Source: Euptelea pleiosperma (lineage: Eukaryota > Streptophyta > Magnoliopsida > Ranunculales > Eupteleaceae). Taken from it: a stretch of 64,000 nucleotides of DNA. Shown here in pieces: positions 23,225 through 35,860 of this stretch. Numbering within the stretch: position 1 is the stretch's first letter; the number at the start of each line of letters is the position of its first letter. The stretch lies in contig CM068545.1 in NCBI GenBank assembly GCA_035048495.1, positions 42,154,450-42,218,449 of the forward strand, written 5' to 3'. The notes beneath the pieces were generated by a model, which saw nothing but the letters and a program-made list of their open reading frames with translations, was not told the DNA's origin and did not search any database. Made by a program: the position numbers and the translations under genes.

Positions 23225-24152
23225 CCAGGTCAATGAAATATTTGACATCTGGGGCATCGACTTCATGGGCCCCTTTCCAGTTTCCTATGGTTTTGAGTAC
23301 ATTCTCCTTGCGGTAGACTATGTATCCAAATGGATAGAAGCCATTCCCACCAAGACCAATGACCACAAAGTGGTGGTCAAATTCCTAAAGAAGTTCATCT
23401 TCGCCAGATTCGGTGCCCCTAAGGCCATCATTAGTGATGGGGGCACCCATTTCTGCAATAGGATATTCGAGAAATTAATGAAAAAGTATGGGGTAACCCA
23501 CAAGGTTGCCCTAGCTTATCATCCGCAGACTAGTGGTCAAGTGGAGGTTTCTAATCGTCAGATCAAGCAGATCTTGGAGAAGACAGTCAATACCACACGT
23601 AAAGACTGGTCTACTCGTCTCACTGATGCTTTATGGGCCTACAAAACCACCTACAAGACCCCACTCAATATGTCTCCCTATCGTCTCGTCTTTGGGAAAC
23701 CTTGTCATCTACCGGTAGAGATTGAACATCGTGCCCTATGGGCCATTAAGAAACTCAACTTCGACCTCGAATCTGCAGGGGAGGAGCGAAAACTTCAAAT
23801 GAATGAGTTAGAAGAACTCAGAAATGATGCCTACAACTTGTCCAAGAATTATAAAGCAAAAATGAAGTGGATACATGACAAGAGCATCCTCAGGAAAGAG
23901 TTCCATCCAGGACAAAAGGTCCTTCTTTATAATTCTCGTCTTCATCTCTTCCCTGGGAAACTGAAATCTAGGTGGACCGGTCCTTATACGGTCACCGCAG
24001 TCACACCCTTTGGAGCAATCACTATTGAGGATCCCAAGGATCACTCCTCATTTCAGGTCAATGGGCAGTGTCTAAAACAGTTCCATGAACTTGACGTATT
24101 GTTCATTCAGACTTTTGAGATCGATCTCATCGATCCTGTCTATGTCGACTGA
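23225..24152 (+). pseudogene. gag-pol: Ath-3 integrase core and C-terminus
   Basis: Continuation of the same reading frame after S2. It holds the DDE catalytic core ([22 protein letters not shown]) and the C-terminal domain with GPY motif (RWTGPYTV). There is no chromodomain, as expected for Athila. It ends at TGA 24150-24152. Integrase inserts the cDNA into the chromosome; here it is separated from its zinc-binding domain by S2 and cannot be made as one protein. Confidence 0.92.
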
Positions 24153-26069
24153 TGATCCACTCAGTCTCCTGTGCTCCAACTTGGTTGGGGGTGCCTATCA
24201 CCCCCGTTGTGTCTGGTTGAAGACGTAAAACTTAGCGCTTTCGGAAAGGCAATTCCGGTATTCCTAGAGTACATGAGTCTCATGCATTTGTTATTACTAT
24301 TATATCTCTGGAAATGCAGGTACATTCATGCTTCCGATCATCAGGTACCACACACTGTCGAGTTTCTGCCGACTTGGTAACATCCTCCCTAAACCTTTGC
24401 ATCATCGTCACTGATTTTTCATCATTTTATATCCCGGTCATGAGCACCGAGGACGGTGCTATATTTTGGTTGGGGGTGGGGTTTTTACCAAAACTCATGT
24501 CTTCATTTTGATAAAAAAAAAAAAAAAACTTTTTATTTTTGGGGTGATTTCCGATGTTCTCCAAAAGTTTTCTAGAATTTCAAAAATGTGTCAAATACCC
24601 TGACTTTGATTAGCTAAAAACCTTCGTTAAGTCAGTATTGAGGATGTCAATTTTTGTTTAAAGTTAGCGTCGAGTCAAGTCAGGCGTGACTACAGCAGGT
24701 TTGAAAACTCAGAAAAACTCAAATTTGGCACAATTGTACACTATCAACATCAGAGTCATCCTAAGTTTTGAAACTCTAGAGATCCTATGAGAATGATTGT
24801 GGAGACCTAACCCAGTGAGCTTTCGAGCCTTTAATCAATTCAGAGGAGTATACAATAATTCTGAGTCACAAGATGACTCACTATTCTTCTTGCCCGCAAT
24901 ATTCGTTGAGAGATCTCATTACCCTTTGATTTGATCATGGAACTCGGAACGACATCAAAATTGGATTACTACAACAGAACCTTCTCTGTATCCAGTCAAG
25001 ACAGTATACATGATAGTGCAAACCCTAGAAAATGATTTAGGCCATTTTTCTGAACCATTCAGCCTTTTTACTCACCTGGATTATACTTCACTAGAAACCC
25101 CTTGAGCCGTTCTATAAAAGCCTTTTCTTTGTAAACCCATCAACCTAAAATCCAGTATAGCTACGAAGCATGACTGGCTACCCTTATTTTGAGATGGACA
25201 AAAGAATAACTGATATGGGTGTACCGTGAAAAAGAAAAGTAAAGGAGAAGACTCAAAAGGAAAAGAAAGTGGTTCAAGCAAAAAACAAAATATGGAAAGA
25301 AAGTATGAAGAAGAGCTGAAAAGAAATTGAGCAGTCTCAGAAATATCAAGAAAAAGAGAAAAATAAGAAAAAGGGAAAAAGAACCAGATAATGGTGTTAC
25401 GCCGCAGGAAAAATTCAAGAAAATGGCAATATCCTCTCAAAATCTTTGAAATCCTGTATTCCTTTATCTCTCTACACCTGACCTAAGCCTCATTACAACC
25501 CAGGAAAGTCCTACTTGATTCTAGGATAGTACAGTCATAAAATGTGGAGATTGGAGAAGGAGAAGCTATAGAGTTTGATCTGACGTTCCCGAGTGAAGTG
25601 GTATTCCAATCATGAGATCTTCTTCTGTTAAAGATGTCCTTCCTTTAAATAATACATATGTGAGATCTTTGCTTTCATATATCAACACATCTCCTCACAT
25701 ATAAATTGAGAGAAAAGAAGAAAACCCTTCTTGTGTGATTCTATTCTGAGTGCTAAACATGTGAGATTTGAGGTCGAGGCATAAAAACTTAGAGGTGATC
25801 TGGAAATCTTTACTGTCGGATGATGAGAATGTTGAGCACACACACACGCAGAGTCTGACTATTCTGGGTCATGATTATCAGTCTCTAGTCTTGCCAAAAC
25901 TTTCCAACTCTTCGCTAGCATGTAACTATTTCTGCATCCATTCAATGATTTGACGAACGATGTTTTCCCTGAGCTAATATGAAAAAGTGTGCAGCAAGTG
26001 CAGAGCCCTTTTAAGCTCATTTATTTCGCACTAATTGCCAAGGATTGGCAATATGCTGGTTGGGGGTTG
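24153..26069 (+). other. Ath-3 3' noncoding region and polypurine tract
   Basis: 1.9 kb with no long sense frame; the env-like ORF found in some Athila elements is absent. It holds an A-run near 24511-24527, purine-rich stretches and three TGGTTGGGGGTG-like words (about 24182, 24467, 26057). The last is directly before the 3' LTR and is taken as the PPT. Confidence 0.8.
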
Positions 26070-28914
26070 TGATATTCGCTCAAAAGTACTTATTTTAAGC
26101 AATTATCCTTTTTAGCATTATCACACTCTCTTACAAAAACTGCTCTATTTATCGACTTTTCTACGTAAGAGTCTCTTCTGTTGCATAGAACACACTTTTC
26201 TGGACGAAATGGTATATTTGCATGCATTAAACACATTTTTGGAAGTCTAGACATTGAGTCATTCTGATAAAGTCTCATTACGCGCTTCTTCTATCGCAGG
26301 AAACCCCGATGGGACAATTCTCGAGAATGCGGGCCCACAACCAACCTCCAGAACCTATAATCACAGCTCATGAGCCAGTAGGCTGAGGATAAGAAAATGT
26401 AGACCAAGAGCGGGAAAAGCTAGAGAGTCGGAAGAGCCTGGGAAAAGACCAAGAGAGAGAAAGAATCAAGCCCCAAGAGAAGAGAATAAAGGCATTAAAG
26501 CTTGACCAACTAACACAAGTCAAAGAATTGCTTAGTTGGTGAAGCATGAAGAAGACCAAGTCAAAGACCAGGGTTCAAGACTCTCTGCTAGTATTTTCTC
26601 TTTAATTTTGTAATAATTTCTCTCTCCTCTCTCTCTCTCTAAACCTCACTCTCCCTCCACTCTCAAATATCAATCATCCGATCCTCTCTCCTCCTACAAT
26701 CACTCTATCCTACGGCCTATGTTGGCCGATCTCCACCGTTTGATGATCCGTCCCATCATTGCCATCCAATTCTATCATCCGATCGCCAGCGGATCATCCA
26801 TCATCCATCCTATCATCATCACACCCATCTTCTAAGAGATCGGCACAGGATGAGCAGTTATCCACGAAAAGGTGATCTTAGCCGTGTGAGTGGTGCATCC
26901 ATCAAAGGGCTGCCAAAAATGGATTTCAAGGATGTTAAAAATATAATTTTCAAAATATAAAAACTCCTTTAAAAAGATATTACTATTTTGCAAAATAAGT
27001 TTTAAGAAAAGTCCAAAGGCTTTAAAAGGAAATAGGAGATTTTGAAAGGGATATTTTAGAATGGGTAAAGATGTAAGCTTTTTCTTGAAGAGAATAATTT
27101 TGGAAAGAATGGATGGTGTCAATTTTTGAAAATGAAATTTCCAAAAGAAGTGGAAAATTTTCCAAAGAAGGAAAAAGGCATTAAATAGAAAAACGTTTTG
27201 GCCTTTGAATGGAGGATCGTTTTAGGGAACCTCTCCACGTTTTCTTCTTTTGGAAACTTTTTCCATAAGAGGAGAAGAAGGAAACGTGGAAGAAAATATC
27301 CCCCCCTTCACATTCTATTCCTCTCTCCTCCCTCAAACAGTTTTAGCAAGGGAGATCTCTCCCAAATATCATTCCCATTCACGCCTCTCCCCATTCACGT
27401 TTTCACTTCCAGCCCCCATCTCTTCCCTCTCCTCTGAACCTCACGACTGGCCCCATCTCTCTACCCCATTCCACACATTCTCCTCTCTCCCTCAAGCTCT
27501 TCAATCTGAAACCGTCCTCACCATCTCTGCAAAAAAAAAAAGAAAGAAAAAAAAAAAAAAAAAAAGAAAAAGAGAAAACCAGAAAAAAAAAAGAAGAGAG
27601 AAGAAGGTGGGAAGAAGAAGAAAAGGAGAAGGAGAGTCTCCTTCTTGGTCACCTGCTGCTGGAGCACCGCCCACTCAACCCACAGTCCAAACCTCTACAC
27701 CATTGGTTGAGCTGTTGCTCCCCTCAACCACCGTGCAACCTTCTTTCTCCACTGCCTCCATTACCGGAGTGCAGGTATGCTGCATAGTTCCTCCGCTTCT
27801 AGCGCTTCTCATGGACCCCCCCTCAAGCTGCAACACCTCATAGCAGCAAGCCTTCAAGGTCTGTACATCCCTTACTGAATCACCATTGTTGCCGGAGTTG
27901 AACATCTGCAACTCCGGCCAACAGATTTTCTTAACCACACACCTCCATCACAGCCACCACCACGACCTGCAACTTGCAGGTCTGGTCCACACGGCCCCCC
28001 TCAAGCTGCAACACCTCATAACAGCAAGCCTTCAAGGCTACAGCTGTTGGTGTGCACCGCCCAGCCCACCACCGTCAAACACCATCACCAACGCCTCCAA
28101 TCAGCCACGTCTCTAACATGCTCCACAAGCCGTCGCCTCCATCTTCCCACCTGCCATTACCGCCACCATCAAAACCTCTTTCACCACCGAGATCACCTGC
28201 TGAATCATGTCCACACCCGCTCCTTCAAGGCCATGCTGTGAATCACTTCCACCCCCTTTCACTTCTTGATCTCTTTCACGACCAGCACCTCCATGCAACC
28301 ACTTCACTTTCTGGTTCAATCCACCATTCATGATCGATCTTCAATCATTGGCCAAGCACTCCATTGCCAGCCGATCACACCTCTCTAGTAAGTGGCGATT
28401 CCTTATCTCTCTTACTAGTTCTTTTCTCTCTCTAGTTTTCTCCCTCTAGGTTTGTTTTCTCCCTTTCTTTCAATTTTCTCTTTCTAGGTTTTTAATTTCT
28501 CTCTAAAAATCTTCTTTTAATCATGTTTTCTAGATTAGTTTATTTTATTGCTTGATTTGATTTGAAAAGTTTTAAGTGGTTGCTTATCTCAATCAATAAA
28601 GTTGTTATTTTCAATTTCTTAGTTTATTTTTGTGTTTTTGTTATTGCGTGTGGCAAATTCTCTCTCTAGATTCATCAAAATCATGTTTTAAACTTCGATC
28701 CACCCCTCTCATCCTTCCATCGAGTTCTTTAGCATGTTCCGTCATTTTATGATTCTTGTTTGCGCTAACTAAACCCCGAGTGCGGATCGACATCTGATAC
28801 GAATCCCTATACAAAGCCTGTAATTTTGCAGGAATTTTGAGGCTCGGATCAAATTACAAATCTCGTTGATTTTAGGGTTTTCGTAACCAACGACGCAGAA
28901 AAACCCTACTTTCA
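26070..28914 (+). mobile_element. Ath-3 3' LTR
   Basis: 2,845 bp, nearly identical to 10991-13833 (offset 15,079). The tRNA-like block is at 26521-26592 and the hairpin at about 27891-27918. It ends CTTTCA, followed by the AAGAC duplication. Confidence 0.96.
26521..26592 (+). other. tRNA-like segment in Ath-3 3' LTR
   Basis: Copy of 11442-11513, with the same A and B boxes and the same oligo-T after it. Confidence 0.6.
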
Positions 28915-28919
28915 AAGAC

Positions 28920-30052
28920 CGAGGTTCAAGACCCTCCAATGCTTTTATTTTTGTATTTTTCTCTTACCTCTCTCATATTTCTCTCTCTATCTATCTATCT
29001 TGGCCCATGACCTAGGCCCATGACCCAAGCCCATGACCCATGACCCATGACCCATGAACCATGCCCATACCCATGACCCATGCCCATGACCCATGACCCA
29101 TGCCCATGACCCATGCTCATGCCCCTTTGCAACAACAAGAGAGAATTGGTCTCACTTGATCGATTTTTCTTTCTCCCATCTCTCTCTATCCTAATCACTC
29201 TCTTTCTCATCTAACTAACCCATTCCAAACCGTTGGATCTCTCTAACGGTCATCATTTTTATAACAAGCAAAAAAAAAGAAATCTATAAGAGATCTACGA
29301 TCTCTCCTTCTTGGGTTGGTTCCCTCCCCCTTCTCTTCCTCTCTTTCTTCTTTCTTTCTCTTCTTCTTCACCCTTCTTCTCCGGCGAGCTCACCATTAAC
29401 GCCTCCACCTCGAGGTGCAAAACATCAAATAGCAACGTCTCCTTGCTGTCCATTTCATCTGCCACAATCAAAGGCTACAATCCTCAATCCTATTAAGGTC
29501 GATCCAATCGGAGTTGCACCATCTACCTCTTTAATGGTAAGCTTCTCTTTAATTCATCTCTCTAACCTTCGTACCTTCTTCCTATCTCTTTTTTCCCTCT
29601 CTACCTTTACATGCTTTCTAGGGTAATATTTTAATGGCTTTCTAGATTAATTTGGCTTAATGTTATTTCTGTTGTAAAGCATTTGAACAAGCATTGTAAG
29701 CATTTGTTTTTAGTTTAATGAACAAGTTTTAAATTCAAGTTTAAGTTGTTTTAATTTATTATGTTTTTCATTCTCGTTTCTCTTATGTTTTTTTCATTCT
29801 AATAGTTTTAACAACAATCTCAAGCATATTTTAAATCAACCTCCACCATTCTCACCCTTTTATTTATTCTGAGCATTTTTTGATTATTCTTGTTTCTTAC
29901 TGTACTAACTAATCCCGAGTGCGGACGATATCTGACACGAGCCACTGTGCAAGTCTGCTTATTTGCAATTAAGTGAACCAATTCGGAGAAATTACAAATA
30001 TTATTGAAATCAAGGGTTTCCGATCCAACGACACGGAAAAACCCTAATTTCA
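28920..30052 (+). mobile_element. Ath-2 5' LTR, right part
   Basis: Resumes immediately after the Ath-3 duplication with CGAGGTTCAAGACCC, a B-box-like motif, then oligo-T. It contains a CCCATGAC minisatellite (29003-29125), a donor-like AATG|GTAAGC (29537), and the family 3' end at CTAATTTCA. The acceptor present in the 3' LTR (TTTGCAG) is mutated here (TTTGCAA). Confidence 0.92.
29003..29125 (+). repeat. CCCATGAC(C) minisatellite
   Basis: About a dozen imperfect 6-10-bp units built on CCCATGACC. The equivalent place in the 3' LTR (38321-38357) has only about four units, so the number changed after insertion. Confidence 0.85.
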
Positions 30053-31593
30053 AATGGTGCCATTGCCGCTCGGTTGACGGGATTACAAAAAGACGAACAG
30101 GAATTCGGAAAACTGCTTAATCGTGAAGATCCGATCCAAATCGGAAACTTTCCACTTTATTTTTCACATTTTCCACTTATTATTTTAATGCCTCGGATGG
30201 CTGAGTGCAAAGTTGTAATAACTTAAGGATTTATTTTCTCTCCTTTTAGAATAATTGCTAGATAATTAATTAATTAAAAAAATATAAAAAATATTAGGGT
30301 CAGATTTCAATTTTGCTATTTCTAGTTAGATCACCATTGGTTATTTGATTCAATTTGGAAGGTTTCCAACTCTCGGTTATTCAAAAGTAGATATTTTCGA
30401 ACCCTAATTCGGGAATAGCTAAAGTTGAATTTTAAACCCTAAATAGAAATAATTCACAATATCTGCCCTAAATCATTGCGTGTTTCTTGAAACTCCAAAG
30501 GAGGTATACCTTCCAATTACATACCATAGACCATTGTGGACTAACGTGATTGCGGATTGCGTTTACCAAGTGAGTAGGGAGCGAAAGCTCAAAGAGGTAG
30601 AATCGGGCCCAAGCCTATTTGGATACCCCTCCCTATCTCACGTAGGAGACCCCGTGCGTAGCCAACGGGCAGGTGAGTTTCTACACCTCGCATTGAGTGC
30701 GATCGTGATCATTGTGCAAACACTGTGCCGATTGTTTATTTGCTTTTGCAATACTTATCGGAATTGCTTGGTTTGGCCGTAATAAAATACATAAAGAGCA
30801 AACCCAGCTCTAACTTGAAACTGGTGGGATTTCATCACTCACCTCGTCATTCCAGCTTTTGTGCAACCATAGCCAAAAATTAAAATCAATTAAGAAGTAG
30901 AGCCCACTTAGATCAGTGTTCGAGGAAAACTCCACATAAAGTGACCCCTTCAAAGATCAAGTCGATTAAGTCCATGAGTGCGGGTCCTTGTTATCTAACA
31001 CACCCATAGGTCCCTACTACTCAAGTATATCAAGCTCGTAAGTGGCCTCCTTGGTTGACTGTCAAATTAGCTAGTGTCGGATTAGGAACACGAATCAACC
31101 CTAGCTCCTCTTCTGGGAAAACTCATTTTCACGCTTAACAAATCCAGTTAGTCTGGGGCATACTTAAGTCAGCTGATGTGCCGCACGTCTGTCTAGGCTT
31201 CGGATTATCTTGTAGTCAACTTGAGTTAGTACTAGCGGATTTGCTTTGAAGAGTGTATCCTGGTGAGAACCTAAAGAGTGAAAAGTTAGTCCGGCGGGTA
31301 ATTGAAGATAAACCAGTGGTCCGCCCACTGTAATAATCTACACTATCCCTATACTAACAAGATAATTCATAATACTATTCTGATTGTTTAGGTTAAGATT
31401 ATCTGTTGCTCTGTGTGCATCATCTAGGCTCATTCGGTTTCATAACCTCTTGTCGACTCTAGGGGCTTGCTTTTTCAAGTATATGCCCATTTGGATTTGA
31501 ACCAACCTGATACTGATTCGATCTGAGAGTCAGTCTACCGCACTGCTCTCTTTCACCTAATCTATATCCCTCTTATGAGAGACTCACATCTCT
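30053..31593 (+). other. Ath-2 leader
   Basis: Collinear with the Ath-3 leader but diverged in the first 500 bp. From about 30570 it is well conserved, including the exon-like block with donor CAG|GTGAGT near 30673 and the GGTGGG/CCCACC-type stem near 30820. No frame with coding character is present. Confidence 0.7.
30055..30072 (+). other. Decayed primer-binding site of Ath-2
   Basis: TGGTGCCATTGCCGCTCG, differing from the other elements' PBS by a C to T at base 4 and changes at bases 8-10. It is 2 bp after the LTR end. Confidence 0.75.
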
Positions 31594-32678
31594 CTAATTG
31601 ATGCTGAACGTCCTCTATTCGAGACCTACCATAATTTCTTTGAAGATCTAGGAGATAACTCTGAGCACTGGTATACCAATCCTGCGTGTAGTCATGATAC
31701 TCCAGTCTCACAGAGTTCCATGGGATATGAAGCAAATGGCGATTCAGTGCTAACATCCTACTTAAGGATTTGAAAACATTAGTTTTCATCCTTGATGTTG
31801 CGGTCCAGAAGCCTGTTTATCACTCCAAATCTATGGGATATTCCCCTCATGTCCAAGAAGAGATCTGTAATTTTAGTACATTTGAACCTCTGCTGCAAAC
31901 CTCCTACAATAACATGTACTATCCAGACAATGGAAGTCACAATAACTTTGAATGGGAACAATACTCTTTTCCCCAACAACATCTGCAACAGGATATGTAT
32001 CATTCCGGGTTTCACCAACCCTGTGGACAATATGATAAGCAGTACTCGCACTCACAGTACCAACCAGATCTACAAAATGAATATTTTGGTCAACAATGGA
32101 CCCCGCAGGATTTTTAGAGTCAGCAGATAGTCCCAGAGTCACTTCCATCCTATAACTTTCATACTCAGTCGGACTACATTCAAGAGTTGGCACCTCAACT
32201 TCCATTAGCTGAACCACCACAGTCTGCTACTAAACCTAATCTAGAAGAACTCCTCTCCCAATACGTCATCCAACAACAGCACTCCATGGAGAGCTTGGAA
32301 CACCATCTAGGTGAGTTAGAATCTGAGAGAGAGGAAGTCAACTTCACTAGCCAACCTATGGCTTATCTAAAGGGGAATACCATGGCCACAGTCCATAATG
32401 AGGAGTCGCACAGCTGGACCCAATACCAGACTTTACAAGAGAAAATTGAGGTTGCTACAAACAAAGGATCGGACTACAATATTGACGAGCCAGAGTCTCC
32501 ATCTTTGGTGTCCTTCAAAGCACCGACTTCTGAACTTAGCTTAGAGGAATCATCTACCTCTGATGCTTCATTGTCTGCACCTAAAGTAGACATTCTAGAC
32601 ACTGAGCACTGTCTAGATAGTGCGGTCCCAGTTGTCCTAGCCCCACTGTTCCTCACCATCACTGATGCACACATCGAG
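31594..32678 (+). pseudogene. gag-pol: Ath-2 gag/protease remnant with internal deletion
   Basis: It begins with a match to the Gag start (ERPLFET), then jumps directly to the sequence equivalent to [12 protein letters not shown], so the roughly 170-residue Gag core is deleted. A frameshift near 31760 moves to the frame of 31770-32117, which ends in TAG at 32115-32117 (CAG in Ath-4). It then continues through the Gln-rich region (32187 onward) to the post-active-site part of protease (ITDAHIE), where S3 is inserted. The zinc knuckle and DLGAS motif are also lost. Not functional. Confidence 0.85.
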
Positions 32679-35351
32679 TGAAAGTAGGATTTTTCCGTGT
32701 CGTTGAATCAGAAACCCTAATCTCAACACATTTTTTAGAATCCGCTTCTTTGTTCACTCAAATCCTGTAAAAATCACAGGGTTGTACAGTGGCTCGTGTC
32801 GGATATCGTCCGCACTCGGGGTTAGGGCAAATAAGAACAATAATAATAGAAAATGCTGATAATTTATGAAAGGGTGAGAATGTTGATTATAGCAAGATTA
32901 AAACACACTTTTTGGAGATAGATTATTAAAACTATGAATGAGAACTAACATAATCAAAATGCAACAATGAACAAGAGTGAACATAAATAAGAAGCATTCA
33001 AAACTTAATCAAGAAAAATCAATTTTATTTATTAAAGTAAAATCCAAATTACAATGCTTTGAAATAAAATTCGCAAACAAAGAACAATTAACAAAACTAA
33101 TTTAGAAAGCAAGATATAGAGGGAGAAAGATAGAGATATAGGTAGAGAGAGAAAGTGACTAAAGAGGTCTAGAGAGAGAAAGTAAGAAATTAGAGAGAGA
33201 AACAAGTAGGGAAGAGAGAGAAGGTGAGCAAGAAAGAAAGCAACCTTGAGATTTTCCAAACAATTGGATCGGAATTGTCCATTGAATGGTGGAGCTTGTG
33301 AGAAGCTTGGTGGAAAGAAGGAGGCTATGGCTTGCTGTCCAACGTGGTTGGCTTGCAAGTTATGAAGCCCTACCTGTTCTTCTTCACTGGAGAGCGACTC
33401 TTTTGAGGAGAGAATGGAGGTTGCTGACCATCAACCCAACGAGGATGGTGGTGCTGTCCAGCAGCTAGGAGAAGAAGAGGTGCTCTCAGCCAAGTTTTTC
33501 AAGCGGTGCTTGAAGATGGAGGTGGATGCAAGAGGTGTGCGTGCAGGTGGTGGAACACATTGTGGATGAAGCTAACGGCCTGCTCTATTGCAGGCCGTGA
33601 AGATGGTGATGATATTGGTGTAGACAACGACTTGCTGGAGTCGTGGTAGACCAAGGTGGAGAAAGGAAACCTGTTGAGAAGTTGCCTTGCAACGATGGAG
33701 AGGTGAGGTGCTGTAAGGATACAGCAGCTTGATGTAGCAGCAGCTTTAAACACCGCTGGTGGGAGTGATTCTACCGGCCGGAGGAAATTGCAGCAACGTG
33801 CTGCACTTGAAGATGGAAGAGGAGGTGTCCAAAGAGTTGCAGTCCGGCCAGCAAGGTGGCTGGACAGTTTCGGAGAAAGAAAATGGTGGCAGTAGTGGGT
33901 TGTGGTGCTCTAACCGGTAGCGGATATGGAAGATCGCCGGAGTTGCAGGTCTGCAACCCCGGCGGACAGATTAAGAGAAGAATACGTGTGCAGAAGGTGA
34001 AGACAGAGGAAAGAAGAAAGAAAGGAAAGAAGAAGAAGAAGAAGAAGAAGAAGAAGATGGATGGTGAGTTGCAGTCCGTTTGGACAAGGGAGGAGATGAA
34101 GACGTGGGCTGCACCTTGGTGGAGATGCACATGGTCCAGCAGCTTTGAGCAGCCACAAAACGTGAGGAATACCACCTGAAATACCAGTCGGAGATGGTCA
34201 GCAACCTTGCTGGTTTGGGCTCGTATGAACCCTAATCCCCCTCCAATCTCTTCCAATCCTTCCCCTTTACTCTTCCCCACGTTTTCCCTTCTCCCTCAGC
34301 CCCATTCTCCTTCTTTTTCTTCTTTTCTCTTTCTCCTTTTCTTCATCTTCTTCACGTCTTCGCCAGAGTTTTTTTTTTTTAAGTAAAAGTCTACTTTTCT
34401 TTGGGGAATGTCCCCATTTAGTGGACCCCCCATTTTTTAAAATTTAATTAAAATTATTTGGAAATTCACGGGGTCCACTAACTGGTCGGACAGCGGGTCA
34501 ATAATGATGGGCCCGGCTACTGGCCCACATGGATTGATGATGTCCATCATCTCACAAGATGATGTGACAGACAGTCTGATGGCAATCGGATGGATGGTGA
34601 CTTGATTGGGACCCAGATTGGTAGATCGACGGATCTAGAGAGATCCAATGGTCTGATTGAAGATCCAACGGTCCGATGGAAGATCCAACGGTCAGAAAGT
34701 TAAGGAAGATGAGATAGAGCCGATGGGCAGGAGTTATGGGGTTAGGTCAGTAGATTCGAGGACCGAGAGATGAAGAGAGAGAGAATAAGGAGAGATGAGA
34801 GAGAAAATATCAAAAAATGGAGATAAAAGTATTGGCAGAGGGTCTGGAACCCTAGTCTTCACTGTGACCATCCTCACGCTTCTCCAGTAGAGTAGACTAT
34901 CATTCCTTGCTGACTCATGTGGCTTTAAACGCTTTGGTCCTTCTTTTGGTCTTTGGCTCTCCTACTCTCTTCGTTCTTTGGGCCGGCCTTTTGGTCCTCT
35001 TATTCAACCCATATTCGGCCCATATCTTCTAATCACAGCATGTGGGCTCTTTAAGCTTTGATAATGGACTTTCCTGATCGATGTGGTCTCGCAAGTCTCG
35101 AGAATTGTCCCATCGGGGTTTCCTGCGACAGAAGAAGCGCGTAATGAGACTCTATCAGAATGACTATATGTCTAGACTTCCGAAAATGTGTTTAATGCAT
35201 GCAAATATACCATTTCGTCCAGAAAAGTGTGTTCTACGCAACACAAGAGACTCTTACGTAGAAAATAGATAAATAGAGTATTTTAACGTAGGAGAATGCA
35301 ATAATGCTAAAAGGATAATTATTTAAAATAAGTACTTTTGAGCGAATATCA
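32679..35351 (-). mobile_element. Solo LTR S3 (minus strand), rearranged
   Basis: Exact TCGAG duplications flank it (32674-32678 and 35352-35356), with protease sequence on both sides. In LTR sense its U3 resembles Ath-4/S1 while its U5 end resembles Ath-2 (GTGCGGACGATATCCG rather than GTGCGGATCGACATCC), so it is mosaic. The palindrome-TATA region is missing and about 34218-34370 is inverted relative to other LTRs. The hairpin is at 33936-33963 and a GAA/TTC tract at about 34028-34055. Confidence 0.92.
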
Positions 35352-35356
35352 TCGAG

Positions 35357-35860
35357 TGTGGGGACAATGACATGTCGACGGCATTTGACAACCTCAAGGC
35401 TAAGGTTACCATTTTTGAACAACCAACATACGTCGATATTGTCGATACACCATGTGCTGTAGAGAGTTTAATTCAGGACTCCCGAGGAAAATTTACCTAA
35501 GTGTCTAGAACACTTTGAGCCTGACTTCATCTCGGAGTTAGACAATTTTGGTATTACTGATCTGTAGGAGTCTGCTCCATTCAGATACATTCTCGCTAGA
35601 CTCGATGAGTCTGCGGCTCTACTAACCATGGCCAGAGAACCCACTACTACTCTCATCTCGGTCTTTACTGAGAATTTTTGATCCCTCCCAGCTGAACTAC
35701 ATGTTTTTGCGAGGCTGCTCAAAGAATTTACTGTACTTCTCTCAGTTTACACTGAGAAAGACCTGTTCTATACAGGTATAACTAGACAGGGATAGGATAA
35801 CAATCTCTTCCACCGTAGGAATCAGGAAGACTGCAGATTCACTCAGTCTCCATGAGTTTT
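35357..35860 (+). pseudogene. gag-pol: Ath-2 post-protease remnant; RT to integrase deleted
   Basis: Continues from the S3 insertion with a protease-end match (CGDNDMSTAFDNLKAKVTIF, compare [20 protein letters not shown] in the intact copy). It then matches the acidic linker (AVESLIQDS) with several stops and frameshifts, and passes straight into sequence equivalent to the region after the gag-pol stop (compare 53475 onward). All RT, RNase H and integrase sequence is absent. Confidence 0.82.

Larger units (their letters stand above)
10991..28914 (+). mobile_element. Ath-3: full-length Athila-type element with a nested solo LTR
   Basis: Complete structure: 5' LTR 10991-13833, PBS 13836, leader, gag-pol, 3' noncoding region, PPT (TTGGGGGTTG), 3' LTR 26070-28914. 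Flanked by an exact AAGAC duplication (10986-10990 and 28915-28919). It is 17.9 kb including the 2,840-bp solo LTR S2 and its 5-bp duplication, about 15.1 kb without them. The two LTRs differ by only some 20-25 substitutions by eye plus length changes in A-runs, so the insertion is recent. Two in-frame TAG codons and S2 make gag-pol non-functional. Confidence 0.96.

Noticed and set aside
28995..29210. Gly/His/Met-rich minus-strand frame
   Set aside because: Translation of the CCCATGAC minisatellite.
33032..34280. Possible host gene exons in the GC- and purine-rich middle of S3
   Set aside because: Bounded by LTR ends with an exact TSD; frames are low complexity and equivalent cassettes occur in other LTRs.
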